From the NCBI GenBank assembly GCA_946415365.1, contig CAMKSE010000001.1, positions 124,001 through 188,000 of the forward strand: a stretch of DNA of 64,000 nt, read 5' to 3'. The notes under the pieces were generated by a model. The model did not search any database. It worked only from the letters and a program-made list of their open reading frames with translations, and was not told the origin of the DNA. Each line of letters opens with the position of its first letter. Position 1 is the first letter of the stretch. The position numbers were made by a program, and so were the translations under genes. The DNA is from an uncultured Prevotellaceae bacterium. GTDB lineage: Bacteria > Bacteroidota > Bacteroidia > Bacteroidales > Bacteroidaceae. Shown here in pieces: positions 6,906 through 15,762 of the stretch.

Positions 6906-7973
6906 ATGAAGAAGTACAACTTTAACGCCGGTCCCTCGATGCTTCCCCGCGAAGTGATTGAGAAGACCGCACAACAGTGTCTTGATTTCAACGGCTCGGG
7001 TCTCTCTCTGATGGAGATCAGCCACCGTGCAAAGGATTTCCAGCCCGTAGTAGACGAGGCTGTGGCTCTCGTGAAGGAATTGCTCGATATTCCTGAGGGT
7101 TACTCCGTGATTTTCCTCGGTGGCGGCGCAAGCCTTGAGTTCTGTATGATTCCCTATAACTTCCTTATCAAGAAGGCTGCCTACCTGAACACGGGTGTTT
7201 GGGCCAAGAAGGCTTTGAAGGAAGCAAAACTCTTTGGTGAGGTGGTTGAGGTAGCTTCTTCAGCCGATGCCAACTACACTTTCATCCCAAAGGACTGGAC
7301 CGTGCCCGCAGATGCTGATTACCTGCACATCACCACGAACAACACTATCTATGGTACTGAGATCCGTAAGGACCTCGACGTTGCAGTGCCCCTGATTGCC
7401 GATATGTCTTCCGACTTCATGAGCCGTCCCGTTGATGTCAGCAAGTACGATGCCATCTATGCCGGTGCTCAGAAGAATCTGTCAATGGCCGGTGTTACCA
7501 TTGTCATCCTGAAGGACGAGAAGTTGGGCAAGGCTCCTCGTGAGATTCCTACGATGCTCGACTACCGCACACATGTGGACAAAGGCTCGATGTTCAACAC
7601 ACCTCCTGTAGTGCCCATCTACTGCGCACTTGAGAACCTTCGTTGGATCAAGAAGCAGGGTGGTCTGGTGGCTATGGACAAGCTGGCCAAGCAGCGTGCA
7701 GAGATCGTCTATGGCGAGATCGACCGCAACAAGATGTTCGTAGGAACTGCCAAGGAGGAGGATCGTTCGCTGATGAACCTTTGCTTTGTGATGGCTCCTG
7801 AGTACAAGGAACTGGAGAAGGACTTCCTTGACTTCGCTGTCTCTAAGGGTATGGTTGGCGTAAAGGGTCACCGTTCGGTAGGCGGCTTCCGCGCTTCCTG
7901 CTACAATGCCCAGACCATCGAGGGCTGCAACGCTCTCGTCGCCTGCATGAAGGAATTCGAAGCAAATCATTAA
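6906..7973 (+). CDS. serC: Phosphoserine aminotransferase
   Basis: A 355-residue class V aminotransferase catalysing 3-phosphohydroxypyruvate plus glutamate to phosphoserine in the serine pathway; the pyridoxal phosphate cofactor acts in the cytosol. The start [14 protein letters not shown] is the SerC signature. [10 protein letters not shown] lies near residue 82, and [15 protein letters not shown] contains the Lys that holds the cofactor. [17 protein letters not shown] closes the protein as in family members. Length is normal. It has two tandem promoters upstream and is followed 49 bases later by serA, the preceding enzyme of the pathway, so both form a serine biosynthesis operon. Confidence 0.97.
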   Translation: MKKYNFNAGPSMLPREVIEKTAQQCLDFNGSGLSLMEISHRAKDFQPVVDEAVALVKELLDIPEGYSVIFLGGGASLEFCMIPYNFLIKKAAYLNTGVWAKKALKEAKLFGEVVEVASSADANYTFIPKDWTVPADADYLHITTNNTIYGTEIRKDLDVAVPLIADMSSDFMSRPVDVSKYDAIYAGAQKNLSMAGVTIVILKDEKLGKAPREIPTMLDYRTHVDKGSMFNTPPVVPIYCALENLRWIKKQGGLVAMDKLAKQRAEIVYGEIDRNKMFVGTAKEEDRSLMNLCFVMAPEYKELEKDFLDFAVSKGMVGVKGHRSVGGFRASCYNAQTIEGCNALVACMKEFEANH

Positions 7974-8022
7974 TTAACTAAGGAATATAAAAGGAAAGAA
8001 CTCTTTCATAATTAAGATATTT

Positions 8023-8940
8023 ATGAAAATTCTTGTTGCAACAGAAAAACCATTTGCAAGTGCCGCAGTTGAGGGCATTCGCAAGGAAGTAGAGGCAGCA
8101 GGCAATGAGCTCGTGCTGCTGGAGAAATACACAGAGAAGGCACAGCTTCTCGACGCAGTGAAGGATGCCGACGCGCTGATCATCCGTTCGGATAAGGTCG
8201 ATGCTGAGGTGCTCGACGCCGCCAAGCAGTTGAAGATTGTTGTTCGTGCTGGTGCAGGTTACGATAACATCGACCTCGCAGCTGCAACAGCCCACAACGT
8301 GGTCGCCGAGAATACTCCCGGACAGAACGCCAACGCTGTTGCCGAACTCGTGTTCGGTCTGCTGGTGATGGCCGTTCGTGGATTCTACAACGGTAAGAGT
8401 GGCTCAGAGTTGCTGGGTAAGAAGCTGGGTATCCTTGCCTTCGGTAACGTTGGTCGCAACGTGGCCCGCATCGCCAAGGGCTTCGGCATGGATGTCTATG
8501 CCTTCGACGCCTATTGTCCCGCAGAGGTCATCGAGGCTGCCGGTGTTCACGCCGTTGCCAATCAGGACGCTCTCTTCGAGACCTGCGACGTCGTTTCACT
8601 CCACATCCCTGCTACGCCTGAGACCAAGCAGAGCATTAATTACGCTCTCGTTGGTAAGATGAAGAAGGGTGGTATTCTCGTGAACACTGCCCGTAAGGAG
8701 GTTATCGACGAGGCTGGCCTCATCAAGCTGATGGCTGAGCGTGAAGACTTGAAGTTCGTCACCGACATCATGCCTGATGCTAACGATGAGTTCGCTAAGT
8801 TTGAGGGCCGTTACTTCTCGACCCCGAAGAAGATGGGTGCCCAGACTGCCGAGGCCAATATCAACGCCGGTATTGCAGCCGCCAAGCAGATCAACGCCTT
8901 CTTCAAGGACGGCGATACGAAGTTCCAGGTGAACAAGTAA
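8023..8940 (+). CDS. serA: D-3-phosphoglycerate dehydrogenase, Lys type
   Basis: A 305-residue NAD-dependent 2-hydroxyacid dehydrogenase, first enzyme of serine synthesis. It has the substrate-binding VVRAGAGYDNID at about 73-84 and the dinucleotide fold GILAFGNVGRNVARI at about 136-150. The catalytic Arg lies in LVNTARKEVID. The usual catalytic His (TPHxGA) is replaced: the motif reads STPKKMGAQTAEA, with Lys at about 269. This is the short type without ACT or allosteric domain. Lys-for-His enzymes are known from Bacteroides and Entamoeba (type IIIK), so this is a lineage feature, not decay. A terminator follows. Confidence 0.95.
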   Translation: MKILVATEKPFASAAVEGIRKEVEAAGNELVLLEKYTEKAQLLDAVKDADALIIRSDKVDAEVLDAAKQLKIVVRAGAGYDNIDLAAATAHNVVAENTPGQNANAVAELVFGLLVMAVRGFYNGKSGSELLGKKLGILAFGNVGRNVARIAKGFGMDVYAFDAYCPAEVIEAAGVHAVANQDALFETCDVVSLHIPATPETKQSINYALVGKMKKGGILVNTARKEVIDEAGLIKLMAEREDLKFVTDIMPDANDEFAKFEGRYFSTPKKMGAQTAEANINAGIAAAKQINAFFKDGDTKFQVNK

Positions 8941-8969
8941 TATTTCTCTGATTATTCAGAAATCACATA

Positions 8970-9009
8970 AAAAGAGGATGTGGCTCTCTATTGAGACATG
9001 TCCTCTTTT
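8970..9009 (+). terminator. Terminator after serA
   Basis: AAAAGAGGA pairs with TCCTCTTTT across a 22-base loop, ending in a T-rich run just after serA. Confidence 0.65.
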
Positions 9010-9076
9010 CTTATTGTGATTATTCGGACCCTTTCTCCTAATTTTATATTTTTCAAAGAAAAATGTAACAAATCCT

Positions 9077-9125
9077 TTTGTTTTCAGGAAAAATTTGTAT
9101 CTTTGCATCGTGAAATATATTCACG
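9077..9125 (+). promoter_or_regulatory. Promoter and start-site hairpin of the BspA-LRR gene
   Basis: TTTG at 9077-9080 and TATCTTTG at 9098-9105. The 17-base spacing is shorter than usual. A small palindrome CGTGAA/TTCACG at 9109-9125 falls at the expected transcript 5' end. Confidence 0.55.
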
Positions 9126-9152
9126 AGGTCTAAAACAGTAACGAAAGTAGTC

Positions 9153-12100
9153 ATGAAAAGATTATCTTTATTTGTATTTGTGTTCATAATGGCCTTGGCG
9201 ACATACCCTTATGTGGCAGAACTGGCTAATGATGACAATACGCCTGAAACAGAGGAAGTAGACGACCAGGAAGGTGAAGAAGGTGAAGGGGAGGAAGAGG
9301 AAGAATATGACCCCGAAAACTTTACGATTGATGACATTAAGTATCATTTGACGGCTTCCGGTGAGGTGGAAATTGTAGAGTCGGCTACTGATGTTGCCGA
9401 CCTTGTAATTCCTGAAGAGATTACCGACAAGAAAGATAACACCTACAAAGTGACTTCGATTGCTGAGAAGGTGTTCTATCAGGCGGATAAGCTAAGGGCA
9501 GTTACCATTCCGGCAACAGTCAAGTTGATTGGAAAGTCTGCTTTTGAGGGTTGTGCCAATCTGGCAACAGTGCAGATTTTGGGCGCTATTGATGAGATGG
9601 GAGAATCGGCTTTCAAAGACTGTGGCAATCTGACAACAGTAGTGATGATGGATGCTATTGCAGATATGGGTGATTCCGTCTTCGAAAACTGTGTTAATCT
9701 GACAGCATGTCAGTTGAGTGGCGGTGTCAAAAAGATAGGCTCATCAGTATTCAAGGGCTGTGTGAAACTGGAAACGTTTGAGATAGAAGGAGACATCGAC
9801 GAACTTGGTGATAGCGTCTTCGAGAGTTGTGGTAGTCTGACAACGGTAAAGATAAAGGGCGCCATCAAGAAGATGGGTAAGTCTGTTTTCAAAGACTGTG
9901 CAAAACTTGAAGCTATAGAGATTGGAGGTGACATTGACGAACTGGGTGATTCGGTATTCGAAGGCTGTAGTAATCTTGAAACGATCAGGATTGAGGGCAA
10001 CCTAGAGGAGATAGACCAAAAGCTGTTCAAAGACTGCGTCAACCTGAAGACGATAGAGATCAATGGTGATGTTAAGAAGATTGCCGAGTCGGTGTTTGAG
10101 GGCCACAAGAGTCTGGAAACTGTGAAGATTGGCGGCAGCGTGGACGAGATAGGCGACAAGGCCTTTATGGATTGTGCTGAATTGAAGACCTTCGAAATTG
10201 GCAAGGACCTGAAGCAGTTAGGCGAGTCGGCCTTTGAAAACTGTGTGAGTCTGGAAGAGATAAAGATCCCGGGCAGCTTGGATGTGATCAAGAAGAACAC
10301 CTTCAAGGGCTGTACAAAGCTGGTCAAGATTGAGATTGAGACAGGCGTGGGTGAAATAGGAGAGTCGGCCTTCGAAGGCTGTGAGAGTCTGGAAGAGATA
10401 ACCATCCCAGGCTCAGTGAAGAAGGTTGGTGAGATGGCCTTCAAGGACTGTATCAAACTGACCAATGTTCAGCTGGAAGAGGGTGTTGAGGAGATTGGTG
10501 ACTCTGCCTTCGAAGGCTGTGGTGACCTGAAGGTGGTGACCATTCCTGCAACAGTCAAGGAGATTGGTGAGTCTGTGTTCAAAGGCAGCAGCCTGACAGA
10601 ACTGGTGATTCCAGGCTCAATGAAGGTGATCAAAGACGGTTCGTTTAAGGACTGTGAGACGCTGACCAAGGTGGAGCTTCAAGAGGGCGTTGAAGTCATT
10701 GGTGTATCAGCCTTCGAAGGCTGTACTGGCTTACAGGAGCTATTACTCCCAAAGACGTCGTTGAAGGAGATCGGCCCCTCGGCCTTTGCTGGTTGTGAGA
10801 GTCTTGAGGCGCTGATCGTCCCCGGATCGGTGAAGACCGTCGGCCAAGCGGCATATAAGCAGTGTATTAGTCTGGAAACGCTCGAGATTGAAGAGGGTCT
10901 CGAGGAGATGGGCGATTCGGTCTTTGTGGGCTGTAGCAGTCTGCAGAAGGTATCGCTGCCCGGCAGTCTCAAGGTCATTTCCTTGGCTACATTCAAGGAC
11001 TGCGAAAAGATCGACTCTTTGGTCCTCGTCAAGGGTCTGGAGGAGATCGGCGAGTCGGCCTTTGAGGGTTGTAAGAGTCTGCCAAATGTGTCATTACCCG
11101 AAAGCCTCGTCAAGATAGCAAAAGCAGCATTCAAAGACTGCGAGAAAATAGATTCCGTTATGATGGCAGAGGGTCTGAAGGAGATTGGGGAATCAGCATT
11201 CGAGAATTGCGAAAGCCTTGATTCGCTGTCATTGCCAAGCACCATCACAACGCTCGAGAAGGCCGCCTTCAGAAACTGTAAGAGTATTGTCCTGGTAAGA
11301 TCGGAAATCCGGGAGCCGTTCTCTATCGACCTTAGCGTATTTGAAGGTATCGACAGCAAGGCAAAACTGAAGGTACCAAAAGGTACGAGAGCCGCCTATA
11401 TGAAGGCCGATGGATGGTATCAGCACTTCGCTATGATTATTGGTGGAATATATAGGATCACACTTGTGTCGAAAGGCTATGGTGTCGCCACGTGCGAGAA
11501 TGATACGGCCACCACAGACATACCTAGTGACTCTGTGAAGGTGAAAACGGAATCCATTACCGTGAGAAACGACTCTCTTACATACTCCTTCTATGAAGGA
11601 GACTCCATCTTGGTGGCATTTGCGTCGGACAAGGGTTATCAGATTAAGGATATCATGGTGAACGATGCGTCAATTGCCGACAGCCTCTTTGCTGACATCT
11701 ACGCTGCTGATACCCTCAGCACAGAGAAACCGAGATTCGGTGATTATATGATTCAGTATCTTGATGAGGATATAAAGGTGGCGGTAGAGTTTGAGAAGAT
11801 CCATTATCGGTTGTTCATTTTATCAATAGGTCAGGGAACAACGAAATATGGTGAAGAGATGATCGTGGATACAACGATGATCTACAGGGTAGAGGAAGGT
11901 GAAGCCGTTACCGTTACGTTTGACCCCGCTCAAGACTGGCGTATCAGGTCTGTGTATGTGGATAGTGTGGATGTAACGTCTGAGGTGGGGGATTATTTTT
12001 ACACTATCAAGGGGATATGGCATCACACGAAAGTGGAAGTGGAGTATGAAGAAATTCCCGTGAACCAATATATCCTCCACATTTACACACAAGGAAATGG

Positions 12101-13421
12101 TGATATTATGGTTGGTGAGGATGTGTTCAGAAACAAGTCTAAATCTTATTATATGGACGAAGGAATGGACACCGTGATCACATTCCGACCCGATGCTGAC
12201 TATATGATCAAGTCGTTTAAAGTGAACGGCGATGACCTGACATCGAGCATTGTCGACAATCAGTATGTGGTCAAGGATATCACATCCGACATAAACATCA
12301 GGGTGGCATTCGATAAGTTGGAGATCGCCTTCGCTTTCGAGGGAATCAACTATCTTGTGACCTCGCAAGATCCGAAGCAGGTCGTAGTGACACCAGGCGA
12401 CTACGGAAACTGGTTGAATGTACCCACCTCCGTATCGTATATGAACAATACGTGGGAAGTGGCAGGCATTCAGGAAAATGCGTTGGAAAGCTGTGACAAG
12501 CTTGCGGCTGTCGTCTGGAACCCAGCTGTGCCATTCGGAGCAAAGGTGACAAACCCCAACCTGTTGCTCTATGTGAAGGATAAGAAGTATGACCTTTGGT
12601 CCATCCAGAATCTGGTTGTAAATGGTACTGCCAAGAACATCATCCTGAAGGAAGCGCTGAACGGTAATGACTTCTATTGTCCGAAGCCCTTCACGGCAGA
12701 AAGCATTTCATACACCCATAATTATAAGATGGAGACGGGTCTCACAGATTCGAAAGGATGGGAGACCATAGCATTGCCATTCAATGTGCAGAAGATCACC
12801 CATTCGAGTTCTGGAGAGATTGTCCCCTTCAAGAAATGGACTAGCGAAAGCGGGGCTAAGCCATTCTGGCTGTACGAGCTAACGTCTAGCGGCTATCAGG
12901 CGGCTGATGCTATCAAAGCATATACACCTTATATTATTAGCATGCCGAATAACAGCCTATACAAGAAGGATTACAGGATTTCTGGTCAGGTGACATTCTC
13001 AGCAGAGAATGTAGAAGTGGGAGTGACAGAGCAACATAGTGCTAAATATGGTGATAGAACTCTTGTGCCAAACTTCACTAATCAGAAAGACGAGTCGATT
13101 CTTGCGCTGAACGTAGACAACGACATTGTGTCAAATATGTCTTCGGAAAATAATGGCAGCAAGTTTATAAAGGGCCTCCGGGCTGTACATCCTTTCGAGG
13201 CATATATGACAACGACATCTGGTACTCGCTCTATTGATGTACTTGACGGTATGACTACCACAGTCAAGGGTATCAAGGATATGATAGATGAGGATCAGAG
13301 TTTCAAGGTGTACGACATACGGGGTATCTTCGTGAAGAGCGGCACATCTATGAAGGAAGTTCAGCAGGGTCTGAGGACTGGTGTTTACGTGATTAATGGG
13401 AAGAAAGTGATTGTCAAATAA
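9153..13421 (+). CDS. Giant BspA-type leucine-rich-repeat surface protein with T9SS-like tail
   Basis: A 1,422-residue exported protein. It has a signal peptide (residues 1-24), an acidic linker rich in Glu/Asp to about 52, then about 27 BspA-like LRR_5 repeats of roughly 23 residues to about 740 (IGESAFEGC...L..V.IPGS). Three related beta repeats follow (RITLVSKGYG, RLFILSIGQG, YILHIYTQGNG). The end, VYDIRGIFVKSG...GVYVINGKKVIVK, is like a T9SS sorting domain. BspA-like proteins bind host or bacterial partners at the surface; adhesion is inferred. The LRRs alternate strictly between Glu-type (FEGC, FENC) and Lys-type (FKDC, FKGC), pointing to a duplicated 46-residue unit. A BACON lipoprotein gene follows 9 bases later. 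Confidence 0.93.
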   Translation: MKRLSLFVFVFIMALATYPYVAELANDDNTPETEEVDDQEGEEGEGEEEEEYDPENFTIDDIKYHLTASGEVEIVESATDVADLVIPEEITDKKDNTYKVTSIAEKVFYQADKLRAVTIPATVKLIGKSAFEGCANLATVQILGAIDEMGESAFKDCGNLTTVVMMDAIADMGDSVFENCVNLTACQLSGGVKKIGSSVFKGCVKLETFEIEGDIDELGDSVFESCGSLTTVKIKGAIKKMGKSVFKDCAKLEAIEIGGDIDELGDSVFEGCSNLETIRIEGNLEEIDQKLFKDCVNLKTIEINGDVKKIAESVFEGHKSLETVKIGGSVDEIGDKAFMDCAELKTFEIGKDLKQLGESAFENCVSLEEIKIPGSLDVIKKNTFKGCTKLVKIEIETGVGEIGESAFEGCESLEEITIPGSVKKVGEMAFKDCIKLTNVQLEEGVEEIGDSAFEGCGDLKVVTIPATVKEIGESVFKGSSLTELVIPGSMKVIKDGSFKDCETLTKVELQEGVEVIGVSAFEGCTGLQELLLPKTSLKEIGPSAFAGCESLEALIVPGSVKTVGQAAYKQCISLETLEIEEGLEEMGDSVFVGCSSLQKVSLPGSLKVISLATFKDCEKIDSLVLVKGLEEIGESAFEGCKSLPNVSLPESLVKIAKAAFKDCEKIDSVMMAEGLKEIGESAFENCESLDSLSLPSTITTLEKAAFRNCKSIVLVRSEIREPFSIDLSVFEGIDSKAKLKVPKGTRAAYMKADGWYQHFAMIIGGIYRITLVSKGYGVATCENDTATTDIPSDSVKVKTESITVRNDSLTYSFYEGDSILVAFASDKGYQIKDIMVNDASIADSLFADIYAADTLSTEKPRFGDYMIQYLDEDIKVAVEFEKIHYRLFILSIGQGTTKYGEEMIVDTTMIYRVEEGEAVTVTFDPAQDWRIRSVYVDSVDVTSEVGDYFYTIKGIWHHTKVEVEYEEIPVNQYILHIYTQGNGDIMVGEDVFRNKSKSYYMDEGMDTVITFRPDADYMIKSFKVNGDDLTSSIVDNQYVVKDITSDINIRVAFDKLEIAFAFEGINYLVTSQDPKQVVVTPGDYGNWLNVPTSVSYMNNTWEVAGIQENALESCDKLAAVVWNPAVPFGAKVTNPNLLLYVKDKKYDLWSIQNLVVNGTAKNIILKEALNGNDFYCPKPFTAESISYTHNYKMETGLTDSKGWETIALPFNVQKITHSSSGEIVPFKKWTSESGAKPFWLYELTSSGYQAADAIKAYTPYIISMPNNSLYKKDYRISGQVTFSAENVEVGVTEQHSAKYGDRTLVPNFTNQKDESILALNVDNDIVSNMSSENNGSKFIKGLRAVHPFEAYMTTTSGTRSIDVLDGMTTTVKGIKDMIDEDQSFKVYDIRGIFVKSGTSMKEVQQGLRTGVYVINGKKVIVK

Positions 13422-13430
13422 TATACGCTT

Positions 13431-13829
13431 ATGAAAAGAATAACAATATATCTGTTACTCCTCGTTGCGCTCTTTTCTTGCAGCAAAGATAATGATGACG
13501 ATAATAACAAGGTCACCAAAGAGTATGTTGTCGTTGACGAGATGCTGAGACTGTCGGATACCAAGGAGAATGTGATTAAGGTGAAATCCAATTGTAAGTG
13601 GAATGCATACGTTGACGTTGACTGGATAACTCTTGACCCTGCCTCTGGGGAGGAGAAGGGAACCGTCACCGTGATAGCTAAGCATAACAAGACTGGCGCA
13701 GAGCGGAGGGCAAATGTAACTTTCAAGACAGAGAATCTGATGGATGAGCAGATAATAGTAGTTATTCAGCCGAAGGCCGAGGAAGAGAGTCTCATCCCGG
13801 AGACAGATGACAATCCCTTGCCGGAATAA
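13431..13829 (+). CDS. BACON-domain lipoprotein
   Basis: A 132-residue lipoprotein: signal peptide with lipobox LFSC (Cys 17), then a short Asp/Asn-rich linker. One BACON domain follows, with SNCKWNAYVDVDWITLDPASG and GTVTVIAKHNKTGAERRANVTF. BACON domains are carbohydrate- or mucin-binding or spacer modules in Bacteroidota surface proteins. It starts 9 bases after the LRR gene and is probably its surface partner. The tail is acidic (EEESLIPETDDNPLPE). Confidence 0.85.
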   Translation: MKRITIYLLLLVALFSCSKDNDDDNNKVTKEYVVVDEMLRLSDTKENVIKVKSNCKWNAYVDVDWITLDPASGEEKGTVTVIAKHNKTGAERRANVTFKTENLMDEQIIVVIQPKAEEESLIPETDDNPLPE

Positions 13830-13868
13830 GTAGATATTTAAGGATTATAATTAATAGTTCAAAGATAA

Positions 13869-14909
13869 ATGAAACAGACAATATTAGTAACAGGTGGTAC
13901 GGGCTTTATTGGAAGTCATACTACCGTTGAACTGCAGGAAGCAGGTTATGAGGTGGTCATCATCGACAACCTCTCGAATTCAAATGCCAACGTGATTGAC
14001 GGCATTGAGAAAATTACGGGTGTTCGTCCGGCCTTTGAGAAAGTGGACTGCTGCGATATGGATGCATTAGAGGACGTCTTCAGGAAGTATCCGAAGATTG
14101 AAGGTATCATACACTTTGCAGCCTCGAAAGCAGTAGGTGAGAGTGTGGAAAAACCATTGCTCTATTACCGCAACAACCTTATGAGCCTGATTAATCTGTT
14201 GGAGCTGATGCCGAAATACGATGTGAAGGGTATCATCTTCTCATCAAGCTGTACGGTTTATGGTCAACCCACTCAGGAGAATTTACCTGTGACGGAGAAC
14301 GCTCCCATCCAGAAGGCTATGTCACCCTACGGAAACACGAAGCAAATCAACGAGGAAATTATTCAAGACTACATCCACTCTGGTGCGCCCATCAAGAGCA
14401 TCATCCTGAGATACTTCAATCCCATTGGTGCACATCCCTCAGCCTTGATAGGTGAACTGCCTAATGGTGTGCCAATGAACCTAATTCCTTTTGTCACTCA
14501 GACGGCTATGGGTATCCGTGAGCAGTTGAAGATTTTTGGCAACGACTACAACACGCCTGACAAGACTTGCATCCGTGACTATATCTACGTGGTGGACCTG
14601 GCAAAAGCTCACGTGAAAGCTATGGAGCGCGTGCTAGACAAGCCGGATACTGATGCTGTTGAGGTGTTCAATATCGGTACAGGTAAAGGTCTCTCTACGC
14701 TTGAGGTTGTTGAGGGATTTGAGAAGGCTACAGGTGTAAAGGTGAACTGGAAGTATGCTCCACGTCGTGAGGGTGATATCGAACAGGTGTGGGGCAATGT
14801 CGACAAAGCCAACAAGGTACTTGGCTGGAAAGCCGACACACCAACGGAAGAGGTACTGAAAAGTGCCTGGAAGTGGCAGAAGAAACTTCGCGAAGACGGA
14901 ATACAATAA
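13869..14909 (+). CDS. galE: UDP-glucose 4-epimerase
   Basis: A 346-residue extended short-chain dehydrogenase that interconverts UDP-glucose and UDP-galactose, with bound NAD. It shows the Rossmann motif VTGGTGFIGSHTTVEL at 6-21. The catalytic Ser/Thr lies in IIFSSSCTVYG and the Tyr-x-x-x-Lys in SPYGNTKQINEE. The motifs RYFNPIGAHPS and CIRDYIYVVDLAKAH are GalE signatures. It supplies galactose residues for surface glycans. It follows the BACON gene by 39 bases and may share its transcript. A terminator follows. Confidence 0.96.
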   Translation: MKQTILVTGGTGFIGSHTTVELQEAGYEVVIIDNLSNSNANVIDGIEKITGVRPAFEKVDCCDMDALEDVFRKYPKIEGIIHFAASKAVGESVEKPLLYYRNNLMSLINLLELMPKYDVKGIIFSSSCTVYGQPTQENLPVTENAPIQKAMSPYGNTKQINEEIIQDYIHSGAPIKSIILRYFNPIGAHPSALIGELPNGVPMNLIPFVTQTAMGIREQLKIFGNDYNTPDKTCIRDYIYVVDLAKAHVKAMERVLDKPDTDAVEVFNIGTGKGLSTLEVVEGFEKATGVKVNWKYAPRREGDIEQVWGNVDKANKVLGWKADTPTEEVLKSAWKWQKKLREDGIQ

Positions 14910-14917
14910 AATCTGAT

Positions 14918-14941
14918 AATCCCTCTCAATCGAGAGGGATT
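14918..14941. terminator. Bidirectional terminator galE/ispE
   Basis: AATCCCTCT, 6-base loop, AGAGGGATT, then ATTGTTTT. It lies between convergent galE and ispE and overlaps the ispE stop codon. Confidence 0.8.
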
Positions 14942-15762
14942 ATTGTTTTAAAGGTTCCTTCGGCATCAAAGGTATCAAGACTGACAGGCTCTCGGAACAG
15001 TCCGAATAGTGATGAGCCTGAGCCTGACATCGCAGCATAAGTTGCTCCCATTTCATAGAGACGGTCTTTAATAGCACCTATCTGTGGATGTAGGGTAAAT
15101 ACACTCTTTTCGAAGTCGTTAGTGAGTTCGTAGCGCCAGCTCTCCAAAGGTTGCATCACAATATCAAGACAGTTCTTTTTAGGATGCTGCGGAGTTATGA
15201 GCGAGAATGCTTCCTTTGTGGATACAGGAATTGCCGGTCGGACGATGGCAAGATACCAACCGCTAAGATCGAGAGCTATGGGCTGTAGCTGTTCTCCGAT
15301 ACCCTTAGCATAGCAGGGACGGTTAAGAATGAAGAAGGCACAGTCAGCACCCAGACGCGCAGCATAATTGATCATCTGTTCGTCTGTGAGTCCCAAGCCA
15401 AACATCTTGTTGAGCAAGGTAATCATAAAACCGCAATCGCTGCTGCCTCCACCCATACCAGCTTGTGTAGGTATACCTTTATATAAATGCGCATGTACGC
15501 GAGGTAAGTCAGGGAAGTCCTGCTTCAGGAGATTATAGGCTCGCACCACGAGGTTCCGTTGCTCGTCCCCCTCAATGGTAATATTAGTCACTTTAAGATC
15601 ACAATTAACTTGTGAAGGAAATCTTGTGTCCATCTCAAACACTTCTAAGGCATCGCAGACAGGCACAGGATAGAACACTGTTTCGAGGTTGTGGTATCCG
15701 TCGGGGCGTCTTTCAACGACATTAAGCCCCAGATTGATTTTTGCGATCGGTCTTGTGAGCAT
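14926..15762 (-). CDS. ispE: 4-(cytidine 5'-diphospho)-2-C-methyl-D-erythritol kinase
   Basis: A 278-residue GHMP kinase of the non-mevalonate (MEP) isoprenoid pathway. The start at 15762 (MLTRPIAKINLGLNVVERRPDGYHNLETVF) was chosen because PIAKINLGL must lie near the N-terminus; the track's 48 extra residues are read-through of the helicase gene. The ATP-binding loop is IPTQAGMGGGSSDCGF. The C-terminal AAMSGSGSSLFGLF is the third GHMP motif. Its first 41 bases overlap the 3' end of the DEAD-box helicase gene in another frame, implying translational coupling. It is last in the lon-tgt-lptF/G-helicase-ispE group. Confidence 0.95.
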   Translation of the reverse strand: MLTRPIAKINLGLNVVERRPDGYHNLETVFYPVPVCDALEVFEMDTRFPSQVNCDLKVTNITIEGDEQRNLVVRAYNLLKQDFPDLPRVHAHLYKGIPTQAGMGGGSSDCGFMITLLNKMFGLGLTDEQMINYAARLGADCAFFILNRPCYAKGIGEQLQPIALDLSGWYLAIVRPAIPVSTKEAFSLITPQHPKKNCLDIVMQPLESWRYELTNDFEKSVFTLHPQIGAIKDRLYEMGATYAAMSGSGSSLFGLFREPVSLDTFDAEGTFKTIIPLD

